A DNA stretch of 64,000 nucleotides, taken from NCBI RefSeq assembly GCF_030142045.1, contig NZ_CP126242.1:1364001-1428000 (forward strand). The letters are read 5' to 3'. The notes under the pieces are model-generated. The model saw only the letters and a program-made list of their open reading frames with translations, had not been told where the DNA came from and did no database searches. How positions within the stretch are numbered: position 1 is the first letter of the stretch; each line of letters starts with the position of its first letter. The position numbers were made by a program, and so were the translations under genes. The stretch is from Arthrobacter sp. zg-Y919 (GTDB lineage: Bacteria > Actinomycetota > Actinomycetes > Actinomycetales > Micrococcaceae). Positions 10,528-21,022 of the stretch are shown here, one piece after another.

Positions 10528-13500
10528 TGCCCCGCAGAACCGACCTCAAGTCCGTCCTGGTCATCGGCTCCGGCCCGATCGTCATTGGCCAGGCAGCGGA
10601 ATTCGACTATTCCGGCACGCAGGCGCTGCGGGTGCTCAAGGAGGAGGGCCTGCGGGTCATCCTCGTGAACTCCAACCCGGCCACGATCATGACCGATCCG
10701 GAGTTCGCCGACGCCACGTACGTGGAACCGATCACCCCGGAGGTAGTCGAGAAGATCATCGCCAAGGAACGCCCCGACGCCATCCTGCCCACCCTGGGCG
10801 GGCAGACCGCCCTGAACACCGCCATCGCGCTGGACAAGAGCGGCGCCCTGGAGAAGTACAACGTGGAGCTGATCGGCGCGAACATCGCCGCAATCGAACT
10901 CGGTGAGGACCGCGAAAAGTTCAAGGGCGTCGTCGAACGCTGCGGTGCCGAATCGGCCAAGTCGATCATTGTGCACAGCATGGACGAAGCCTTCGCCGCC
11001 GCGGAGAAGCTGGGCTACCCGATGGTGGTCCGCCCCTCCTTCACCATGGGAGGCCTCGGCTCCGGCCTGGCGTACAGCGCCGAGGACCTGCGCCGGATCG
11101 CCGGGGCCGGCATCCAGTACAGCCCCACCTCCGAGGTATTGCTCGAAGAGAGCATCCTCGGCTGGAAGGAATACGAGCTGGAAATGATGCGGGATAAGAA
11201 CGACAACGTGGTGGTTGTCTGTTCCATCGAGAACTTCGACCCGGTGGGTGTGCACACGGGGGACTCCATCACGGTGGCCCCCGCCATGACCCTCACCGAC
11301 CGCGAGTACCAGAAGCTGCGTAACATCGCGATCGCGGTCATCCGCGAAGTGGGCGTGGACACCGGCGGCTGCAACATCCAGTTCGCCATCGAACCGGACA
11401 CCGGCCGGGTGGTCGTCATTGAAATGAACCCGCGCGTCTCCCGTTCCTCCGCCCTGGCCTCCAAGGCCACCGGCTTCGCCATCGCCAAGATCGCCACCAA
11501 GCTTTCCCTCGGCTACACCCTGGACGAGATCCCGAACGACATCACCAAGAAGACCCCGGCGTCGTTCGAACCCACCCTGGACTACGTGGTGGTGAAGGTC
11601 CCGCGGTTCGCGTTCGAGAAGTTCCCCGCGGCGGACCCCACCCTGACCACCACGATGAAGTCCGTGGGCGAAGCCATGGCGATCGGCCGCAACTTCACCG
11701 AAGCACTGCAGAAGGCGCTGCGCTCCTTGGAACAGAGGGGCGCCACGCTGTCCTTCGACCCGGTCGATGCCGCCGATGTGCCTGGACTCATTGAAGCTTC
11801 CAAACGGCCCACCACCGCCCGCCTGCAGCAGGTGCAGCAGGCGCTGCTGGGCGGGGCGTCCATTGAGCAGCTCTTCGACGCCACCGGCATCGACCCCTGG
11901 TATCTGGACCAGCTGGTGCTGATCAATGAAACGGCGGAGCAGATCCGTTCAGCGCCGTCGGTCAACGAGGACATCCTGCGCCTGGCCAAGAGGCACGGTT
12001 TCTCCGACGAGCAGATCGGCGCGCTGACCAACACCCCCGAAGCGGTCATACGCGGTGTCCGGCACGCACTGAACGTACGCCCGGTCTACAAGACCGTGGA
12101 TACCTGCGCTGCCGAGTTCGCCGCCTACACGCCGTACCACTACTCCTCCTACGACGAGGAGGACGAGGTGGCCGAGCACGCCAGGCCGTCCATCATCATC
12201 CTCGGCTCCGGGCCGAACCGGATTGGACAGGGCATTGAGTTCGACTACTCCTGCGTCCACGCGACCATGGCGCTGCGCGAGGCCGGCCACGAGACCGTGA
12301 TGATCAACTGCAACCCGGAAACGGTCTCCACCGACTACGACATCTCCGACCGGCTCTACTTCGAGCCGCTGACCTTGGAGGATGTCCTCGAGGTCATCGC
12401 CGCGGAGCAGCGCACCGGCGGTGTGCTGGGCGTCTTTGTCCAGCTGGGCGGGCAGACACCGCTGAAGCTGGCGCAGGCCCTGGCCGACGCCGGAGTGCCG
12501 ATCCTGGGCACCTCTCCCGCGGCGATCGACCTGGCCGAACACCGAGGAGCGTTCCAGCAGGTGCTGGACGAGGGTGGGCTGACCGCCCCGAAGAACGGCA
12601 CCGCCGTGTCCTTCGAGGACGCCAAGCGCGTAGCGGACGAGATCGGCTACCCCGTGCTGGTCCGCCCGTCCTACGTGCTGGGCGGCCGCGGCATGGAGAT
12701 CGTGTACGACGAAGCGAACCTGTCCCGCTACATCACAAATGCCACGGAGATCACCCCGGACCATCCTGTCCTGGTGGACCGGTTCCTGGAAGACGCCATC
12801 GAGATCGACGTCGACGCGCTCTTCGACGGCACCGACCTCTACATGGGCGGAATCATGGAGCACATCGAGGAAGCCGGCATCCATTCCGGCGACTCCGCGT
12901 GCGTGCTGCCGCCGATTACCTTCGGCACCGACGTGATCGACCGGGTCCGCGAGGCCACCCGGGTGATCGCGGCCGGCGTCGGCGTCCGCGGCCTGATCAA
13001 CATCCAGTTCGCCCTGGCCTCGGACATCCTCTACGTCATCGAAGCGAACCCGCGGGCCTCCCGCACGGTGCCGTTCGTGTCCAAAGCCACCGGCGTCCAG
13101 CTGGCCAAGGCCGCGGCGCTGATCGGCACCGGCAGCAGCATTGCCGAGCTGCGGGCGGCCGGGAAGCTGACCGCCGACGGCGACGGATCCACCCTTCCGC
13201 TGGATGCCCCCGTGTCCGTGAAAGAAGCGGTGCTGCCGTTCAGCCGTTTCCGCACGCCGGAAGGCACCGTGGTGGACTCCCTGCTGGGCCCGGAAATGCG
13301 GTCCACCGGCGAGGTCATGGGCATCGACAAGTACTTCGACACGGCCTTCGCCAAATCCCAGGCCGCCGCGAACAGTGCCCTGCCCACCGCGGGCAAGGTC
13401 TTCGTCTCGGTCGCGAACCGTGACAAGCGCTCGATCATCATGCCGGTGAAGCTGATGAGCGACCTTGGCTTCGAGATCCTCTCCACCGGCGGCACGGCCG

Positions 13501-13823
13501 AGGTGCTGCGCCGCAACGGCATCACCGCCACCGTGGTGCGCAAGGTCGGCGAGGGCGCCGGACCGAACGGGGAGGGGACCGTGGTGGACCTGATCACCGC
13601 CGGCGAAATCAACCTGGTGGTGAACACTCCCTCCGGCGGCCAGGCCCGCGGTGACGGATACGAGATCCGTGCCGCCGCGACGTCGATCGGCTGCCCGGTG
13701 GTCACCACTGTCTCCGAGTTCGGCGCGGCCGTCCAGGCGATCGAGGCCATGCGCTCCTACGAATGGGACGTCACCTCCCTGCAGGAACACGCGGCCCGGC
13801 TGAAGGCCGCCACCGGTGCCTGA
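10527..13823 (+). CDS. carB: Carbamoyl phosphate synthase large subunit
   Basis: This 1098-residue subunit makes carbamoyl phosphate from bicarbonate, ammonia and two ATP. The two homologous ATP-grasp halves are clear: each begins with a VxGSGPxxIGQ-like segment (residues about 11 and 561) followed by an EFDYS block, and each has a PxxVRPSxxxGG motif (near residues 171 and 712). The C-terminal allosteric MGS-like domain begins near residue 960 ([12 protein letters not shown]). One enzyme serves both arginine and pyrimidine synthesis if no second copy exists. It overlaps pyrF by 8 bp. Confidence 0.97.
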   Translation: MPRRTDLKSVLVIGSGPIVIGQAAEFDYSGTQALRVLKEEGLRVILVNSNPATIMTDPEFADATYVEPITPEVVEKIIAKERPDAILPTLGGQTALNTAIALDKSGALEKYNVELIGANIAAIELGEDREKFKGVVERCGAESAKSIIVHSMDEAFAAAEKLGYPMVVRPSFTMGGLGSGLAYSAEDLRRIAGAGIQYSPTSEVLLEESILGWKEYELEMMRDKNDNVVVVCSIENFDPVGVHTGDSITVAPAMTLTDREYQKLRNIAIAVIREVGVDTGGCNIQFAIEPDTGRVVVIEMNPRVSRSSALASKATGFAIAKIATKLSLGYTLDEIPNDITKKTPASFEPTLDYVVVKVPRFAFEKFPAADPTLTTTMKSVGEAMAIGRNFTEALQKALRSLEQRGATLSFDPVDAADVPGLIEASKRPTTARLQQVQQALLGGASIEQLFDATGIDPWYLDQLVLINETAEQIRSAPSVNEDILRLAKRHGFSDEQIGALTNTPEAVIRGVRHALNVRPVYKTVDTCAAEFAAYTPYHYSSYDEEDEVAEHARPSIIILGSGPNRIGQGIEFDYSCVHATMALREAGHETVMINCNPETVSTDYDISDRLYFEPLTLEDVLEVIAAEQRTGGVLGVFVQLGGQTPLKLAQALADAGVPILGTSPAAIDLAEHRGAFQQVLDEGGLTAPKNGTAVSFEDAKRVADEIGYPVLVRPSYVLGGRGMEIVYDEANLSRYITNATEITPDHPVLVDRFLEDAIEIDVDALFDGTDLYMGGIMEHIEEAGIHSGDSACVLPPITFGTDVIDRVREATRVIAAGVGVRGLINIQFALASDILYVIEANPRASRTVPFVSKATGVQLAKAAALIGTGSSIAELRAAGKLTADGDGSTLPLDAPVSVKEAVLPFSRFRTPEGTVVDSLLGPEMRSTGEVMGIDKYFDTAFAKSQAAANSALPTAGKVFVSVANRDKRSIIMPVKLMSDLGFEILSTGGTAEVLRRNGITATVVRKVGEGAGPNGEGTVVDLITAGEINLVVNTPSGGQARGDGYEIRAAATSIGCPVVTTVSEFGAAVQAIEAMRSYEWDVTSLQEHAARLKAATGA

Positions 13824-14712
13824 GGCGGGACCGGCCGTACGTTCTGCCTTCGGCACCCGCCTGCGGGCGGCGATGGACCGCCGGGGGCAGCTGTGCGTCG
13901 GCATTGATCCGCATCCCGGGCTGCTGGCGGACTGGGGCCTGAACGATGACGCCGCCGGGGTGGAGCGCTTCTCCCTCACCGTCCTGGAGGCGGTGGGGGA
14001 GCAGGCCGCCGCGTTGAAGCCCCAGGTGGCGTTGTATGAACGCCACGGGTCGGCCGGCATGGCCGTCCTGGAACGCCTGCTGGCCGCCTGTGCGGAGGCT
14101 GGAGTGCTCAGCATCGCCGACGCCAAGCGCGGCGATATCGGCTCTACCATGGCAGCCTATGCCGACGCCTGGCTGCGCGACGGTTCGCCGCTGGCAGCCG
14201 ACGCGGTGACGCTGAGCCCCTACCTCGGGTTCGGCTCCCTGCGTCCGGCCCTGGACCTGGCGGCAGCGACCGGCCGCGGAGTGTTTGTCCTGGCCCTGAC
14301 CTCGAATCCGGAAGGGGCCGGCGTACAGCATGCGGGCGGACCGCCCCTGGCCGGACGTGCCGTGGCGGCGCGGATCGTGGATGCCGTGGCGGCGGAAAAC
14401 GCCGGTCCGGGCTCCGGTGCGGAAACAGGTGGGTCGGCGGGTCTGGGCTCCGTAGGGCTGGTGGTGGGGGCAACTGTGGGCACTGCCCTGGCGGACCTGG
14501 ACATCGATCTCGCAGGCTCCCGGGCGCCGGTGCTGGCCCCCGGGCTGGGAGCACAGGGAGCCACGGCTGCCGGCCTGCGCGCGACGTTCGCCGCGGCCTA
14601 CCCGAATGTCCTGGCCACCTCCAGCCGGGGCATCCTGCGGGCCGGACCCGATCCCCAGGCACTGCGCCGGGCGGCACATGAGGCAGCCCGGGAACTGGCA
14701 TCCGAGGGGTAG
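13816..14712 (+). CDS. pyrF: Orotidine 5'-phosphate decarboxylase (long, type 2)
   Basis: This 298-residue enzyme performs the last step of UMP synthesis. The catalytic block [14 protein letters not shown] near residue 97 contains the conserved lysine and aspartates, and [12 protein letters not shown] is at the N-terminus. The length and the long insert place it in the type 2 subfamily common in actinobacteria. The GTG start lies within the end of carB. It is the last gene of the operon; pyrE and pyrD are not in the window. Confidence 0.95.
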   Translation: MPEAGPAVRSAFGTRLRAAMDRRGQLCVGIDPHPGLLADWGLNDDAAGVERFSLTVLEAVGEQAAALKPQVALYERHGSAGMAVLERLLAACAEAGVLSIADAKRGDIGSTMAAYADAWLRDGSPLAADAVTLSPYLGFGSLRPALDLAAATGRGVFVLALTSNPEGAGVQHAGGPPLAGRAVAARIVDAVAAENAGPGSGAETGGSAGLGSVGLVVGATVGTALADLDIDLAGSRAPVLAPGLGAQGATAAGLRATFAAAYPNVLATSSRGILRAGPDPQALRRAAHEAARELASEG

Positions 14713-14743
14713 TCGTGAAGCTTCCGGTGCCAAGCGGTTTCCA

Positions 14744-14773
14744 TTGCAATTGGGCTTCGGTTGCGGATAAGTT
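14744..14773 (+). promoter_or_regulatory. Candidate promoter for mihF
   Basis: TTGCAA (14744-14749) and TAAGTT (14768-14773) are separated by 18 bp in the 115-bp gap after pyrF. This is a plausible sigma-70-type promoter for mihF and possibly gmk-rpoZ. No terminator is seen between pyrF and this site. Confidence 0.4.
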
Positions 14774-14827
14774 CGGACCTACCAGCAGTGCCGCTGCCAG
14801 CGGTATGTCTTCGTCCGGGAGTGTCCC

Positions 14828-15145
14828 TTGAACCTCAAGCCACTGACAGAAGCCGAGCGTACGCGGGCGCGGGAAAAGGCCACAGCCGCCCGGGCCGTAC
14901 GCGCCGAGGTGAAGTCCCGCGTCAAGTCCGGAGATCTCAGTATCGAAGAGGTCATTCTGTCCCGCTCTGGGGAGGAAGCCATAGGCCGGCTGAAGGTCAT
15001 GGACCTGCTGCGCGCCCTGCCCGGTGTGGGGGAACGCCGCGCAGCTGGAATAATGGCTACGGTAGGTATAGCGCCGACCCGCCGGGTCCGGGGGTTGGGT
15101 GTGCATCAGCGCAAGGCGCTGATCGACCTGCTGGAGACCCATTGA
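14828..15145 (+). CDS. mihF: Actinobacterial integration host factor MihF
   Basis: This 105-residue nucleoid-associated protein is the actinobacterial IHF (not homologous to E. coli IHF). The C-terminal half has the helix-two-turn-helix motif with LLRALPGVGERRAAGIM and the signature IAPTRRVRGLGVHQRKALI. The length equals that of M. tuberculosis mIHF as I recall it. The start is TTG with a GGGAG ribosome site (14817-14821); a nearby GTG at 14821 is out of frame. It sits upstream of gmk, the usual actinobacterial order. Confidence 0.93.
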   Translation: MNLKPLTEAERTRAREKATAARAVRAEVKSRVKSGDLSIEEVILSRSGEEAIGRLKVMDLLRALPGVGERRAAGIMATVGIAPTRRVRGLGVHQRKALIDLLETH

Positions 15146-15187
15146 GGCAAGCAGTTATCAGTGAATTAACGAGTGAATGAGGTTTAC

Positions 15188-15757
15188 GTGTCGCAACCGC
15201 GGCTGACAGTTCTTGCAGGTCCAACCGCAGTTGGCAAAGGCACTGTATCCACCTATATCCGTGACAACTATCCGGAGGTCTGGCTTTCCGTGTCGGCCAC
15301 CACCCGCGCCCCCCGGCCGGGTGAAGAAGACGGCGTGCATTACTTCTTCGTCAGCGCCGAGGAGTTCGATGCCATGATCGAGCAGGACCAGATGCTCGAG
15401 TGGGCCGTGGTCCACGGCCGCAACCGCTACGGAACTCTGCGGCGCACCGTTGAGGCAGCCATGGCTGAAGGTCGAAGCGTGTTGCTCGAGATCGATCTGC
15501 AGGGTGCCCGGCAGGTTCAGAAGTCCATGCCGGACGCAAATTTCGTCTTCCTGGCACCGCCGTCGTGGGACGAAATGGTCCGCCGGCTGGTAGGACGCGG
15601 AACCGAAACGCCCGAAGAGCAGCAGCAACGGCTGGAAACCGCTAAACTGGAACTTGCTGCCGAGTCCGAGTTCGATCACACCGTCATTAATGACGACGTC
15701 CAGCGGGCTGCAGCTGAGCTTGTATCACTCATGGGAATCAGTCCGCGCACGCGCTGA
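15188..15757 (+). CDS. gmk: Guanylate kinase
   Basis: This enzyme phosphorylates GMP to GDP. It has a P-loop [10 protein letters not shown] near residue 9, the GMP-binding [19 protein letters not shown] segment, and the [12 protein letters not shown] block. The frame is open from GTG 15173, but GTG 15188 (189 residues) is preferred: a GAGG sits at 15178-15181 before it, the sequence then starts [12 protein letters not shown], and nothing resembling a ribosome site precedes 15173. A Thr-Ala replaces the usual Ser-Gly in the P-loop. Confidence 0.95.
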   Translation: MSQPRLTVLAGPTAVGKGTVSTYIRDNYPEVWLSVSATTRAPRPGEEDGVHYFFVSAEEFDAMIEQDQMLEWAVVHGRNRYGTLRRTVEAAMAEGRSVLLEIDLQGARQVQKSMPDANFVFLAPPSWDEMVRRLVGRGTETPEEQQQRLETAKLELAAESEFDHTVINDDVQRAAAELVSLMGISPRTR

Positions 15758-15795
15758 CAAACCGCGAATCCCGTTCAAGAATTTTGGAGAACCCT

Positions 15796-16047
15796 GTGTC
15801 TGAAGGCATCATCAACCCGCCGATCGACGACCTGCTGAACGTAGCCGACTCGAAGTACGCGCTGGTCATCTACGGTGCCAAGCGCGCCCGCCAGATCAAC
15901 GCCTACTACTCCCAGCTGCACGAGGGCCTGTTCGAGTACGTCGGCCCGCTGGTGGAAACCAAGCTGAACGAAAAGCCGCTGTCCATCGCCCTGCGCGAGA
16001 TCAACGACGGCATGCTCGTGTCGCGTCCGAGCGAGAGCGCCGAGTAA
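15796..16047 (+). CDS. rpoZ: RNA polymerase omega subunit
   Basis: This 83-residue subunit assists folding and assembly of the RNA polymerase beta-prime subunit. It has the conserved [18 protein letters not shown] and [11 protein letters not shown] segments. The GTG at 15796 is taken as start because GGAG at 15786-15789 lies 6 bp upstream; the longer reading from TTG 15784 would place the start inside that ribosome site. It lies between gmk and coaBC, a standard actinobacterial order. Confidence 0.95.
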   Translation: MSEGIINPPIDDLLNVADSKYALVIYGAKRARQINAYYSQLHEGLFEYVGPLVETKLNEKPLSIALREINDGMLVSRPSESAE

Positions 16048-16077
16048 AGCTCAGCAACCACAGGGGGAGGCGGCAGC

Positions 16078-17322
16078 GTGCGCATAGTGCTGGGCGTTGG
16101 CGGCGGCATTGCCGCCTATAAGGCTGCGTCGCTGCTGCGGCTTTTCACCGAGGCCGGGCATAACGTCACCGTTGTCCCCACCGAATCCTCCAAGCAGTTC
16201 GTCGGAGTGGCCACCTGGGAGGCTCTCTCCGGCAATCCCGTTTCCTCCTCGGTCTTTGACGAGGTGGAGAAGGTCAACCATGTGCGGCTCGGCCATGAGG
16301 CGGACCTGATTGTGGTGGCCCCGGCCACGGCCGATCTGCTGGCCCGGGCCGCCGGCGGCCAGGCCAATGACCTGCTGACCAACACCCTGTTGATGGCCCG
16401 CGGTCCCGTGGTCTTCGCTCCGGCGATGCACACCGAGATGTGGACCCATCCCGCGACGGCGGCCAACGTTGCCACGCTGCGCAGCCGGGGCGCCGTCGTC
16501 CTGGAACCCGGCATCGGACGGCTGACCGGCAAGGACACCGGTCCCGGCCGCCTGCCGGAACCCGAAGCAATCTTCGCCGCCGCACTGGCCGCCGTCGACG
16601 ACGGCGCAGCCGAAGCCACGCGCGTCCTCACCGGATCCACGGTCACCATCACAGCCGGCGGCACCCGTGAACCGCTGGATCCGGTACGGTTCCTCGGCAA
16701 CCGGTCCTCCGGCAAGCAGGGGACAGCCCTGGCGGAAGCCGCACTGGCCGCCGGTGCCCGGGTCCGGCTGATCGCAGCGCATATGGACGTTCCGGCTCCA
16801 CGAGGCGTCGAGCTGGTCCGGGTGGAAACAGCCCTTGAACTGCGTGCCGCGGCCCACGCCGCAGCCGCGGACTCCGACGTCGTCATCATGGCCGCTGCAG
16901 TGGCGGACTTCCGTCCGTCCGAGGTGGTGGACACCAAGATCAAGAAGCGCGACGACGAAGCGGACCCCGTCATCACCCTGGTCCGTAATCCGGACATCCT
17001 GCAGGAACTCGTCCACGCACGCGACACGGCCGGGACCGGCATTCCGAAACTCATTGTCGGCTTTGCCGCCGAAACCGGCGACGCCAACGGCGACGTGCTG
17101 GAATACGGCCGCAAGAAACTGGCCCGTAAAGGCTGCGACCTGCTGGTGCTCAACCGCGTCGGCACCTCCCTGGTCTTCGGCCAGGACGAGACCGAGGTGA
17201 GGATTCTCTCACCCGCCGACTCTGGGCAGGAAGCAGTGGAAAGCGTGGCCGGGACCAAAGCGGACGTATCCGCCCGCATCGTCGCCCGGATTGCGGCGGA
17301 ACTCGCCGCCCGCAGCGACTGA
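16078..17322 (+). CDS. coaBC: Bifunctional phosphopantothenoylcysteine decarboxylase / phosphopantothenate-cysteine ligase
   Basis: This 414-residue protein carries out two successive steps of coenzyme A synthesis. The N-terminal flavin-dependent CoaC domain shows [10 protein letters not shown] near residue 7, the catalytic histidine in NHVRLG near residue 67, and PAMHTEMW near residue 117. The CoaB domain begins near residue 185 with the nucleotide-binding [12 protein letters not shown] block, then NRSSGKQG, and has a lysine-rich TKIKKRDDE motif near residue 284. GTG start, with GGGGGAGG just upstream. Confidence 0.96.
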   Translation: MRIVLGVGGGIAAYKAASLLRLFTEAGHNVTVVPTESSKQFVGVATWEALSGNPVSSSVFDEVEKVNHVRLGHEADLIVVAPATADLLARAAGGQANDLLTNTLLMARGPVVFAPAMHTEMWTHPATAANVATLRSRGAVVLEPGIGRLTGKDTGPGRLPEPEAIFAAALAAVDDGAAEATRVLTGSTVTITAGGTREPLDPVRFLGNRSSGKQGTALAEAALAAGARVRLIAAHMDVPAPRGVELVRVETALELRAAAHAAAADSDVVIMAAAVADFRPSEVVDTKIKKRDDEADPVITLVRNPDILQELVHARDTAGTGIPKLIVGFAAETGDANGDVLEYGRKKLARKGCDLLVLNRVGTSLVFGQDETEVRILSPADSGQEAVESVAGTKADVSARIVARIAAELAARSD

Positions 17323-17364
17323 CGCCGCAGCCCGGCCCGTGCCGGGATGGTCGGTGCCGCCCGG

Positions 17365-17370
17365 TAGAGT
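17365..17370 (+). promoter_or_regulatory. -10 box for a leaderless metK transcript
   Basis: TAGAGT fits the TANNNT -10 consensus and ends 7 bp before the metK GTG at 17378. There is no Shine-Dalgarno in between, so transcription probably begins at or next to the start codon. No SAM riboswitch structure is present. Confidence 0.55.
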
Positions 17371-17377
17371 AAATCCC

Positions 17378-18601
17378 GTGACTCCTACTTCTTTCCCCCC
17401 TAAGCCGCAGTCCAACCTGCGCCTTTTCACTTCGGAATCCGTCACCGAGGGCCACCCGGACAAAATCTGTGACCAGATCAGTGACGCCATCCTGGACGGC
17501 CTACTCAAAGTCGACCCCGAGTCCCGGGTCGCCGTGGAAACCCTGGTGACCACCGGTCTGGTGCACGTCGCTGGAGAAGTGACCACCGAGGGCTACGTCG
17601 AAATCCCGCAGCTGGTCCGCGACACCATCCTGGACATCGGCTATGACTCCTCCGCCAACGGATTCGACGGCGCCCGCTGCGGTGTGTCCGTCTCGATTGG
17701 CCAGCAGTCCCCGGAAATCGCCTCCGGAGTCTTCAACTCCCTGGAGAACCGGACCGGCAAGGTCGTTGACCCCTACGACGCCCAGGGCGCGGGGGACCAG
17801 GGCATTATGTTCGGATACGCCAGTGACGAGACCTCGGTACTGATGCCGACGCCGATCTGGCTCGCCCACCGCCTCTCCGAACGCCTCACCACCGTCCGCA
17901 AGGACGGAACCTTGCCGTACCTTCGCCCGGACGGCAAGACCCAGGTCACCGTGGGATACGACGGCGACCGGCCGGTTTCCGTTGACTCCGTGGTCGTTTC
18001 CACCCAGCACGCCGCCGACCTGGACCTGGAGCAGCTGCGTGCCGACATGGTGGAATACGTGGTCAACCCGGTACTGGCCGGCACCGACCTGGACATCTCC
18101 GCCGTCGAGCACATCATCAACCCCGGCGGCCCCTTCGTTATCGGCGGCCCCGTGGGTGACGCCGGCCTCACCGGCCGGAAAATCATCGTCGACACCTACG
18201 GCGGGTTCGCCCGCCACGGCGGCGGTGCCTTCAGCGGCAAGGATCCGAGCAAGGTCGACCGTTCGGCCGCCTACGCGATGCGCTGGGTAGCCAAGAACGT
18301 GGTTGCCGCCGGCCTGGCGCGGCGCGCGGAAATCCAGATTGCCTACGCGATCGGCATGGCCCGCCCCGTAGGTATCTACGTCGAAACCTTCGGCACCGAA
18401 ACGGTGGACCCGGCGCGGATTGCCGACGCCGTGCAGGAAGTCTTCGACCTGCGTCCGTTGGGCATCATCAACGGCCTGGACCTCAAGCGTCCCATCTACC
18501 AGCGGACTGCCGCCCACGGCCACTTCGGCCGGGAGGACGAAGGGTTCACCTGGGAGCGCAAGGACAAGGTCGAGGACCTCCGCAGCTACTTCAACGTGTA
18601 G
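17378..18601 (+). CDS. metK: S-adenosylmethionine synthetase
   Basis: This 407-residue enzyme makes S-adenosylmethionine from ATP and methionine. Motifs: [19 protein letters not shown] near residue 16, the [12 protein letters not shown] block near residue 132, and [16 protein letters not shown] near residue 284. The GTG at 17378 is chosen over an in-frame upstream codon at 17291, because the latter lies inside coaBC and adds 29 non-conserved residues, while a -10 box fits leaderless initiation at 17378. Confidence 0.97.
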   Translation: MTPTSFPPKPQSNLRLFTSESVTEGHPDKICDQISDAILDGLLKVDPESRVAVETLVTTGLVHVAGEVTTEGYVEIPQLVRDTILDIGYDSSANGFDGARCGVSVSIGQQSPEIASGVFNSLENRTGKVVDPYDAQGAGDQGIMFGYASDETSVLMPTPIWLAHRLSERLTTVRKDGTLPYLRPDGKTQVTVGYDGDRPVSVDSVVVSTQHAADLDLEQLRADMVEYVVNPVLAGTDLDISAVEHIINPGGPFVIGGPVGDAGLTGRKIIVDTYGGFARHGGGAFSGKDPSKVDRSAAYAMRWVAKNVVAAGLARRAEIQIAYAIGMARPVGIYVETFGTETVDPARIADAVQEVFDLRPLGIINGLDLKRPIYQRTAAHGHFGREDEGFTWERKDKVEDLRSYFNV

Positions 18602-18607
18602 CCGGCC

Positions 18608-20725
18608 ATGCCTGCGGACCGTTCCGGAGAAGCCGTGCAGCTGTCCCTGCTGCACGGCTTCACGCCGTCGGAAAAGGCCGTGGGCAAGGCCCAGCCCGCT
18701 TCCGCCCTCCCGATTGCGCGCGTGCTGCTGGACTCGCCGCTGCCGCATCTGGACCGCCCCTTCGACTACCTGGTCCCCGCCGACCTCGACGCCGACGCCG
18801 TGGCAGGTGCCCGGGTCAAGGTGCGTTTCGGCGGACAGGAACTGCCGGGCTTTATCACCGAGCGCGCGGCGGAAGCAGACACCACCGCACGGTTGATGCC
18901 GTTGGGCAAGGTGATTTCGCCGCAGCCGGTCCTCACTCCGCAGATCCTGCGCCTGGCCGAGGCCGTCGCCGCACGCTACGCCGGAACCGTGCATGACGTG
19001 CTTCGGGTGGCCATTCCGCCGCGTGCGGCACGGGTGGACAAGGAATTCACTGCCGCGGCGCGGGCTGAAGCTGCCGGGGGAACAGCCACCGGGCCAAAGG
19101 AGATCCCCGCGGGACCGGAGGGTGCCGGGACGAACCCCCTGACGCGGTACCCGCACGGACCACGTTTCCTGACCCACCTTGCCGCAGGCCACAGTCCACG
19201 TGCCGTGCTCTCTTCGCTCGGCGGATATGGTCCCCGGGACTGGCCGGCCGAAGTTGCCGAAGCCGTCCGGTCCACGCTGCTCTCCGGGCGCGGCGCCGTC
19301 GTCGTGGTGCCCGACAACAAAGACCTGGCCAGGCTGCAGGCTGCGCTCACTGCACGCATCGGAGCCGACGCTTTTGTCCGGTTGACCGCCGAAGACGGAC
19401 CGACGCCGCGGTACCGGAGTTTCCTGCAGCTGCTGCACGGCGATGTCCGGGTAGCCGTGGGGACGCGGTCCGCCGCCTATGCACCGGTCCGGGACCTGGG
19501 CCTGGCCGTCATCTGGGACGACGCCGATGAGCTGCACGCCGAGCAGCGGGCACCGTACCAGCACGCACGCGACGTGCTGCTGCTTCGTGCCGAACTGGAA
19601 GATGCGGCCCTGCTTATGGCCTCGCATTCGAGGAGCACTGAAGCCCAGCGGCTGGTGGCCAGCGGCTGGGCTGCAGGCATTGCCGCGGAGCGTTCAACCG
19701 TCCGTGCCCACGCCCCGCGCGTGGTCAGCACTACCGACTCCTTCACGATGGAACGCGATCCGCTGGCCGCACGGGCACGCATACCGCACGCGGCGTGGAA
19801 GGCTGCCCAGGACGGGCTGACCCGCGGCCCCGTGCTGGTGCAGGTGGCGCGGACCGGGTTTTCGCCGGCACTGTCCTGCCAGGAGTGCCGCGAACCTGCC
19901 CGCTGCCGGAACTGTTCCGGTCCACTGGGACTGGCCAGCAGGAACGGGATCCCTGCCTGCCGCTGGTGCGGACGCCCCGAACCGCTGTGGCATTGCGGAA
20001 ACTGCGGCGGAACCCAGCTGCGCGGTTCCACCGCGGGGGCCGGACGTACTGCCGAGGAACTGGGCCGCGCTTTCCCTTCCACCACTGTCATCTCCTCTGC
20101 GGGGGACCACATCCGCACCGACATCCCCGATACTCCGGCGCTGGTGGTGGCTACCCCCGGAGCCGAGCCCGTTGCAGCGGGCGGCTACGCCGCGGCGATC
20201 CTGCTGGACGGCAACGCGATGCTCTCGCGCGAATCCCTGCGGGCAGGCGAGGACACCCTGCGGCGCTGGTTCACCGCAGCGGCCCTGGTCCGTCCCGCTT
20301 CCGAAAAAGGCCTGGTGGTGGTGACGGCTGACGACACGGCAACGGTCGGGCACCTGCTCCGCTGGGACCCGGCGTCGGCGGCGGAACGGGAATTGGAGCT
20401 CCGGCGCCAACTCGGGCTGCCTCCGGCTGTGCGCTATGCCGAGCTGACCGGTTCCCGGGAGGGGCTGGAAGCGTTTACCGCCCGGCTCGGGCTGCCCGAG
20501 GGTGTCCGTGCGGTGGGACCGGCGCCCCTGGCAACCGCAGTCGCCACCCCTGCTCCGGACGGGCAACTGGGTGGCGCGGGCGGGCGCTACCGCACGCTGC
20601 TGTTCTTCCCGTACAACGCGGCTCCGGCCATGACCGCGGCGCTGCGTTCGACCAAGGCGGCTGCCTCGGCCCGCCGGACCGGGGATCCCGTCTATATCCG
20701 GGTGGACGGCACGGACGTTCTCTAA
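18608..20725 (+). CDS. priA: PriA-like primosomal protein without helicase motifs
   Basis: This 705-residue protein aligns with PriA, the replication-restart helicase, but only in part. The N-terminal 3' DNA-binding domain is present (PLPHLDRPFDYLVP near residue 45), as are eight paired cysteines in four CxxC units between about residues 422 and 470 (CQEC, CRNC, CRWC, CGNC), which form the two zinc sites. The Walker A GxGKT is absent, and the position of the DEAH box reads DDADELH. Loss of helicase activity is a known feature of actinobacterial PriA, so it likely acts as a DNA-binding scaffold. It follows metK by 6 bp. Confidence 0.9.
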   Translation: MPADRSGEAVQLSLLHGFTPSEKAVGKAQPASALPIARVLLDSPLPHLDRPFDYLVPADLDADAVAGARVKVRFGGQELPGFITERAAEADTTARLMPLGKVISPQPVLTPQILRLAEAVAARYAGTVHDVLRVAIPPRAARVDKEFTAAARAEAAGGTATGPKEIPAGPEGAGTNPLTRYPHGPRFLTHLAAGHSPRAVLSSLGGYGPRDWPAEVAEAVRSTLLSGRGAVVVVPDNKDLARLQAALTARIGADAFVRLTAEDGPTPRYRSFLQLLHGDVRVAVGTRSAAYAPVRDLGLAVIWDDADELHAEQRAPYQHARDVLLLRAELEDAALLMASHSRSTEAQRLVASGWAAGIAAERSTVRAHAPRVVSTTDSFTMERDPLAARARIPHAAWKAAQDGLTRGPVLVQVARTGFSPALSCQECREPARCRNCSGPLGLASRNGIPACRWCGRPEPLWHCGNCGGTQLRGSTAGAGRTAEELGRAFPSTTVISSAGDHIRTDIPDTPALVVATPGAEPVAAGGYAAAILLDGNAMLSRESLRAGEDTLRRWFTAAALVRPASEKGLVVVTADDTATVGHLLRWDPASAAERELELRRQLGLPPAVRYAELTGSREGLEAFTARLGLPEGVRAVGPAPLATAVATPAPDGQLGGAGGRYRTLLFFPYNAAPAMTAALRSTKAAASARRTGDPVYIRVDGTDVL

Positions 20726-20734
20726 GGGGTAGTG

Positions 20735-20878
20735 CTACAGCAGTTCCAACAGGATGGCGCTGGCACCGAGCAGGGAAAGCAGCGCCAGCTGGGCGGCGCT
20801 GCCTAGGCGGGACAGCTGGCCAAACAGCCCACGGGGTACTCCGTGGATCATCCAGTGCCGATGGTTCAAGATTGGCAT
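20735..20878 (-). CDS. Putative 47-residue hydrophobic small protein
   Basis: A short frame with ATG at 20878 encodes a basic N-terminal part with GVPRGLFGQL followed by a leucine/alanine-rich segment of about 20 residues that could span the membrane, ending LLELL. A second in-frame ATG at 20851 would give a 38-residue product. The only candidate ribosome site (GTGAGG) abuts the first ATG. It converges on priA. I do not recognise a family; coding status rests on the amphipathic-then-hydrophobic pattern alone. The rest of 20879-21022 shows no feature I can support. Confidence 0.3.
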   Translation of the reverse strand: MPILNHRHWMIHGVPRGLFGQLSRLGSAAQLALLSLLGASAILLELL

Positions 20879-21022
20879 CCTCACCCGGGGATCCCCTTTC
20901 CCGCCGGGTTTAGTCAGAGGCGCCTAGCTGTACCCCGGCAGACTTGGTTCAATGGCGTACATTTCCCAGTATCCCGCTCTGCGCACAGGCGAATTGACCG
21001 GAAGAGCGGTGAATTTGACCAC

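Noticed and set aside
11949..14150. 733-codon minus-strand open frame
   Set aside because: Antisense to carB and pyrF and without any protein motif.
15784..15795. TTG start for rpoZ
   Set aside because: The codon is part of the TTGGAG ribosome site for the GTG at 15796.
17291..17377. Longer N-terminus for metK
   Set aside because: It would start inside coaBC and add residues unlike the family; the leaderless promoter and GTG at 17378 explain the start better.
17323..17377. SAM riboswitch before metK
   Set aside because: The gap is only 55 bp and the transcript appears leaderless; there is no room for a known SAM aptamer.
17501..19627. 708-codon minus-strand open frame
   Set aside because: Antisense shadow of metK and priA.
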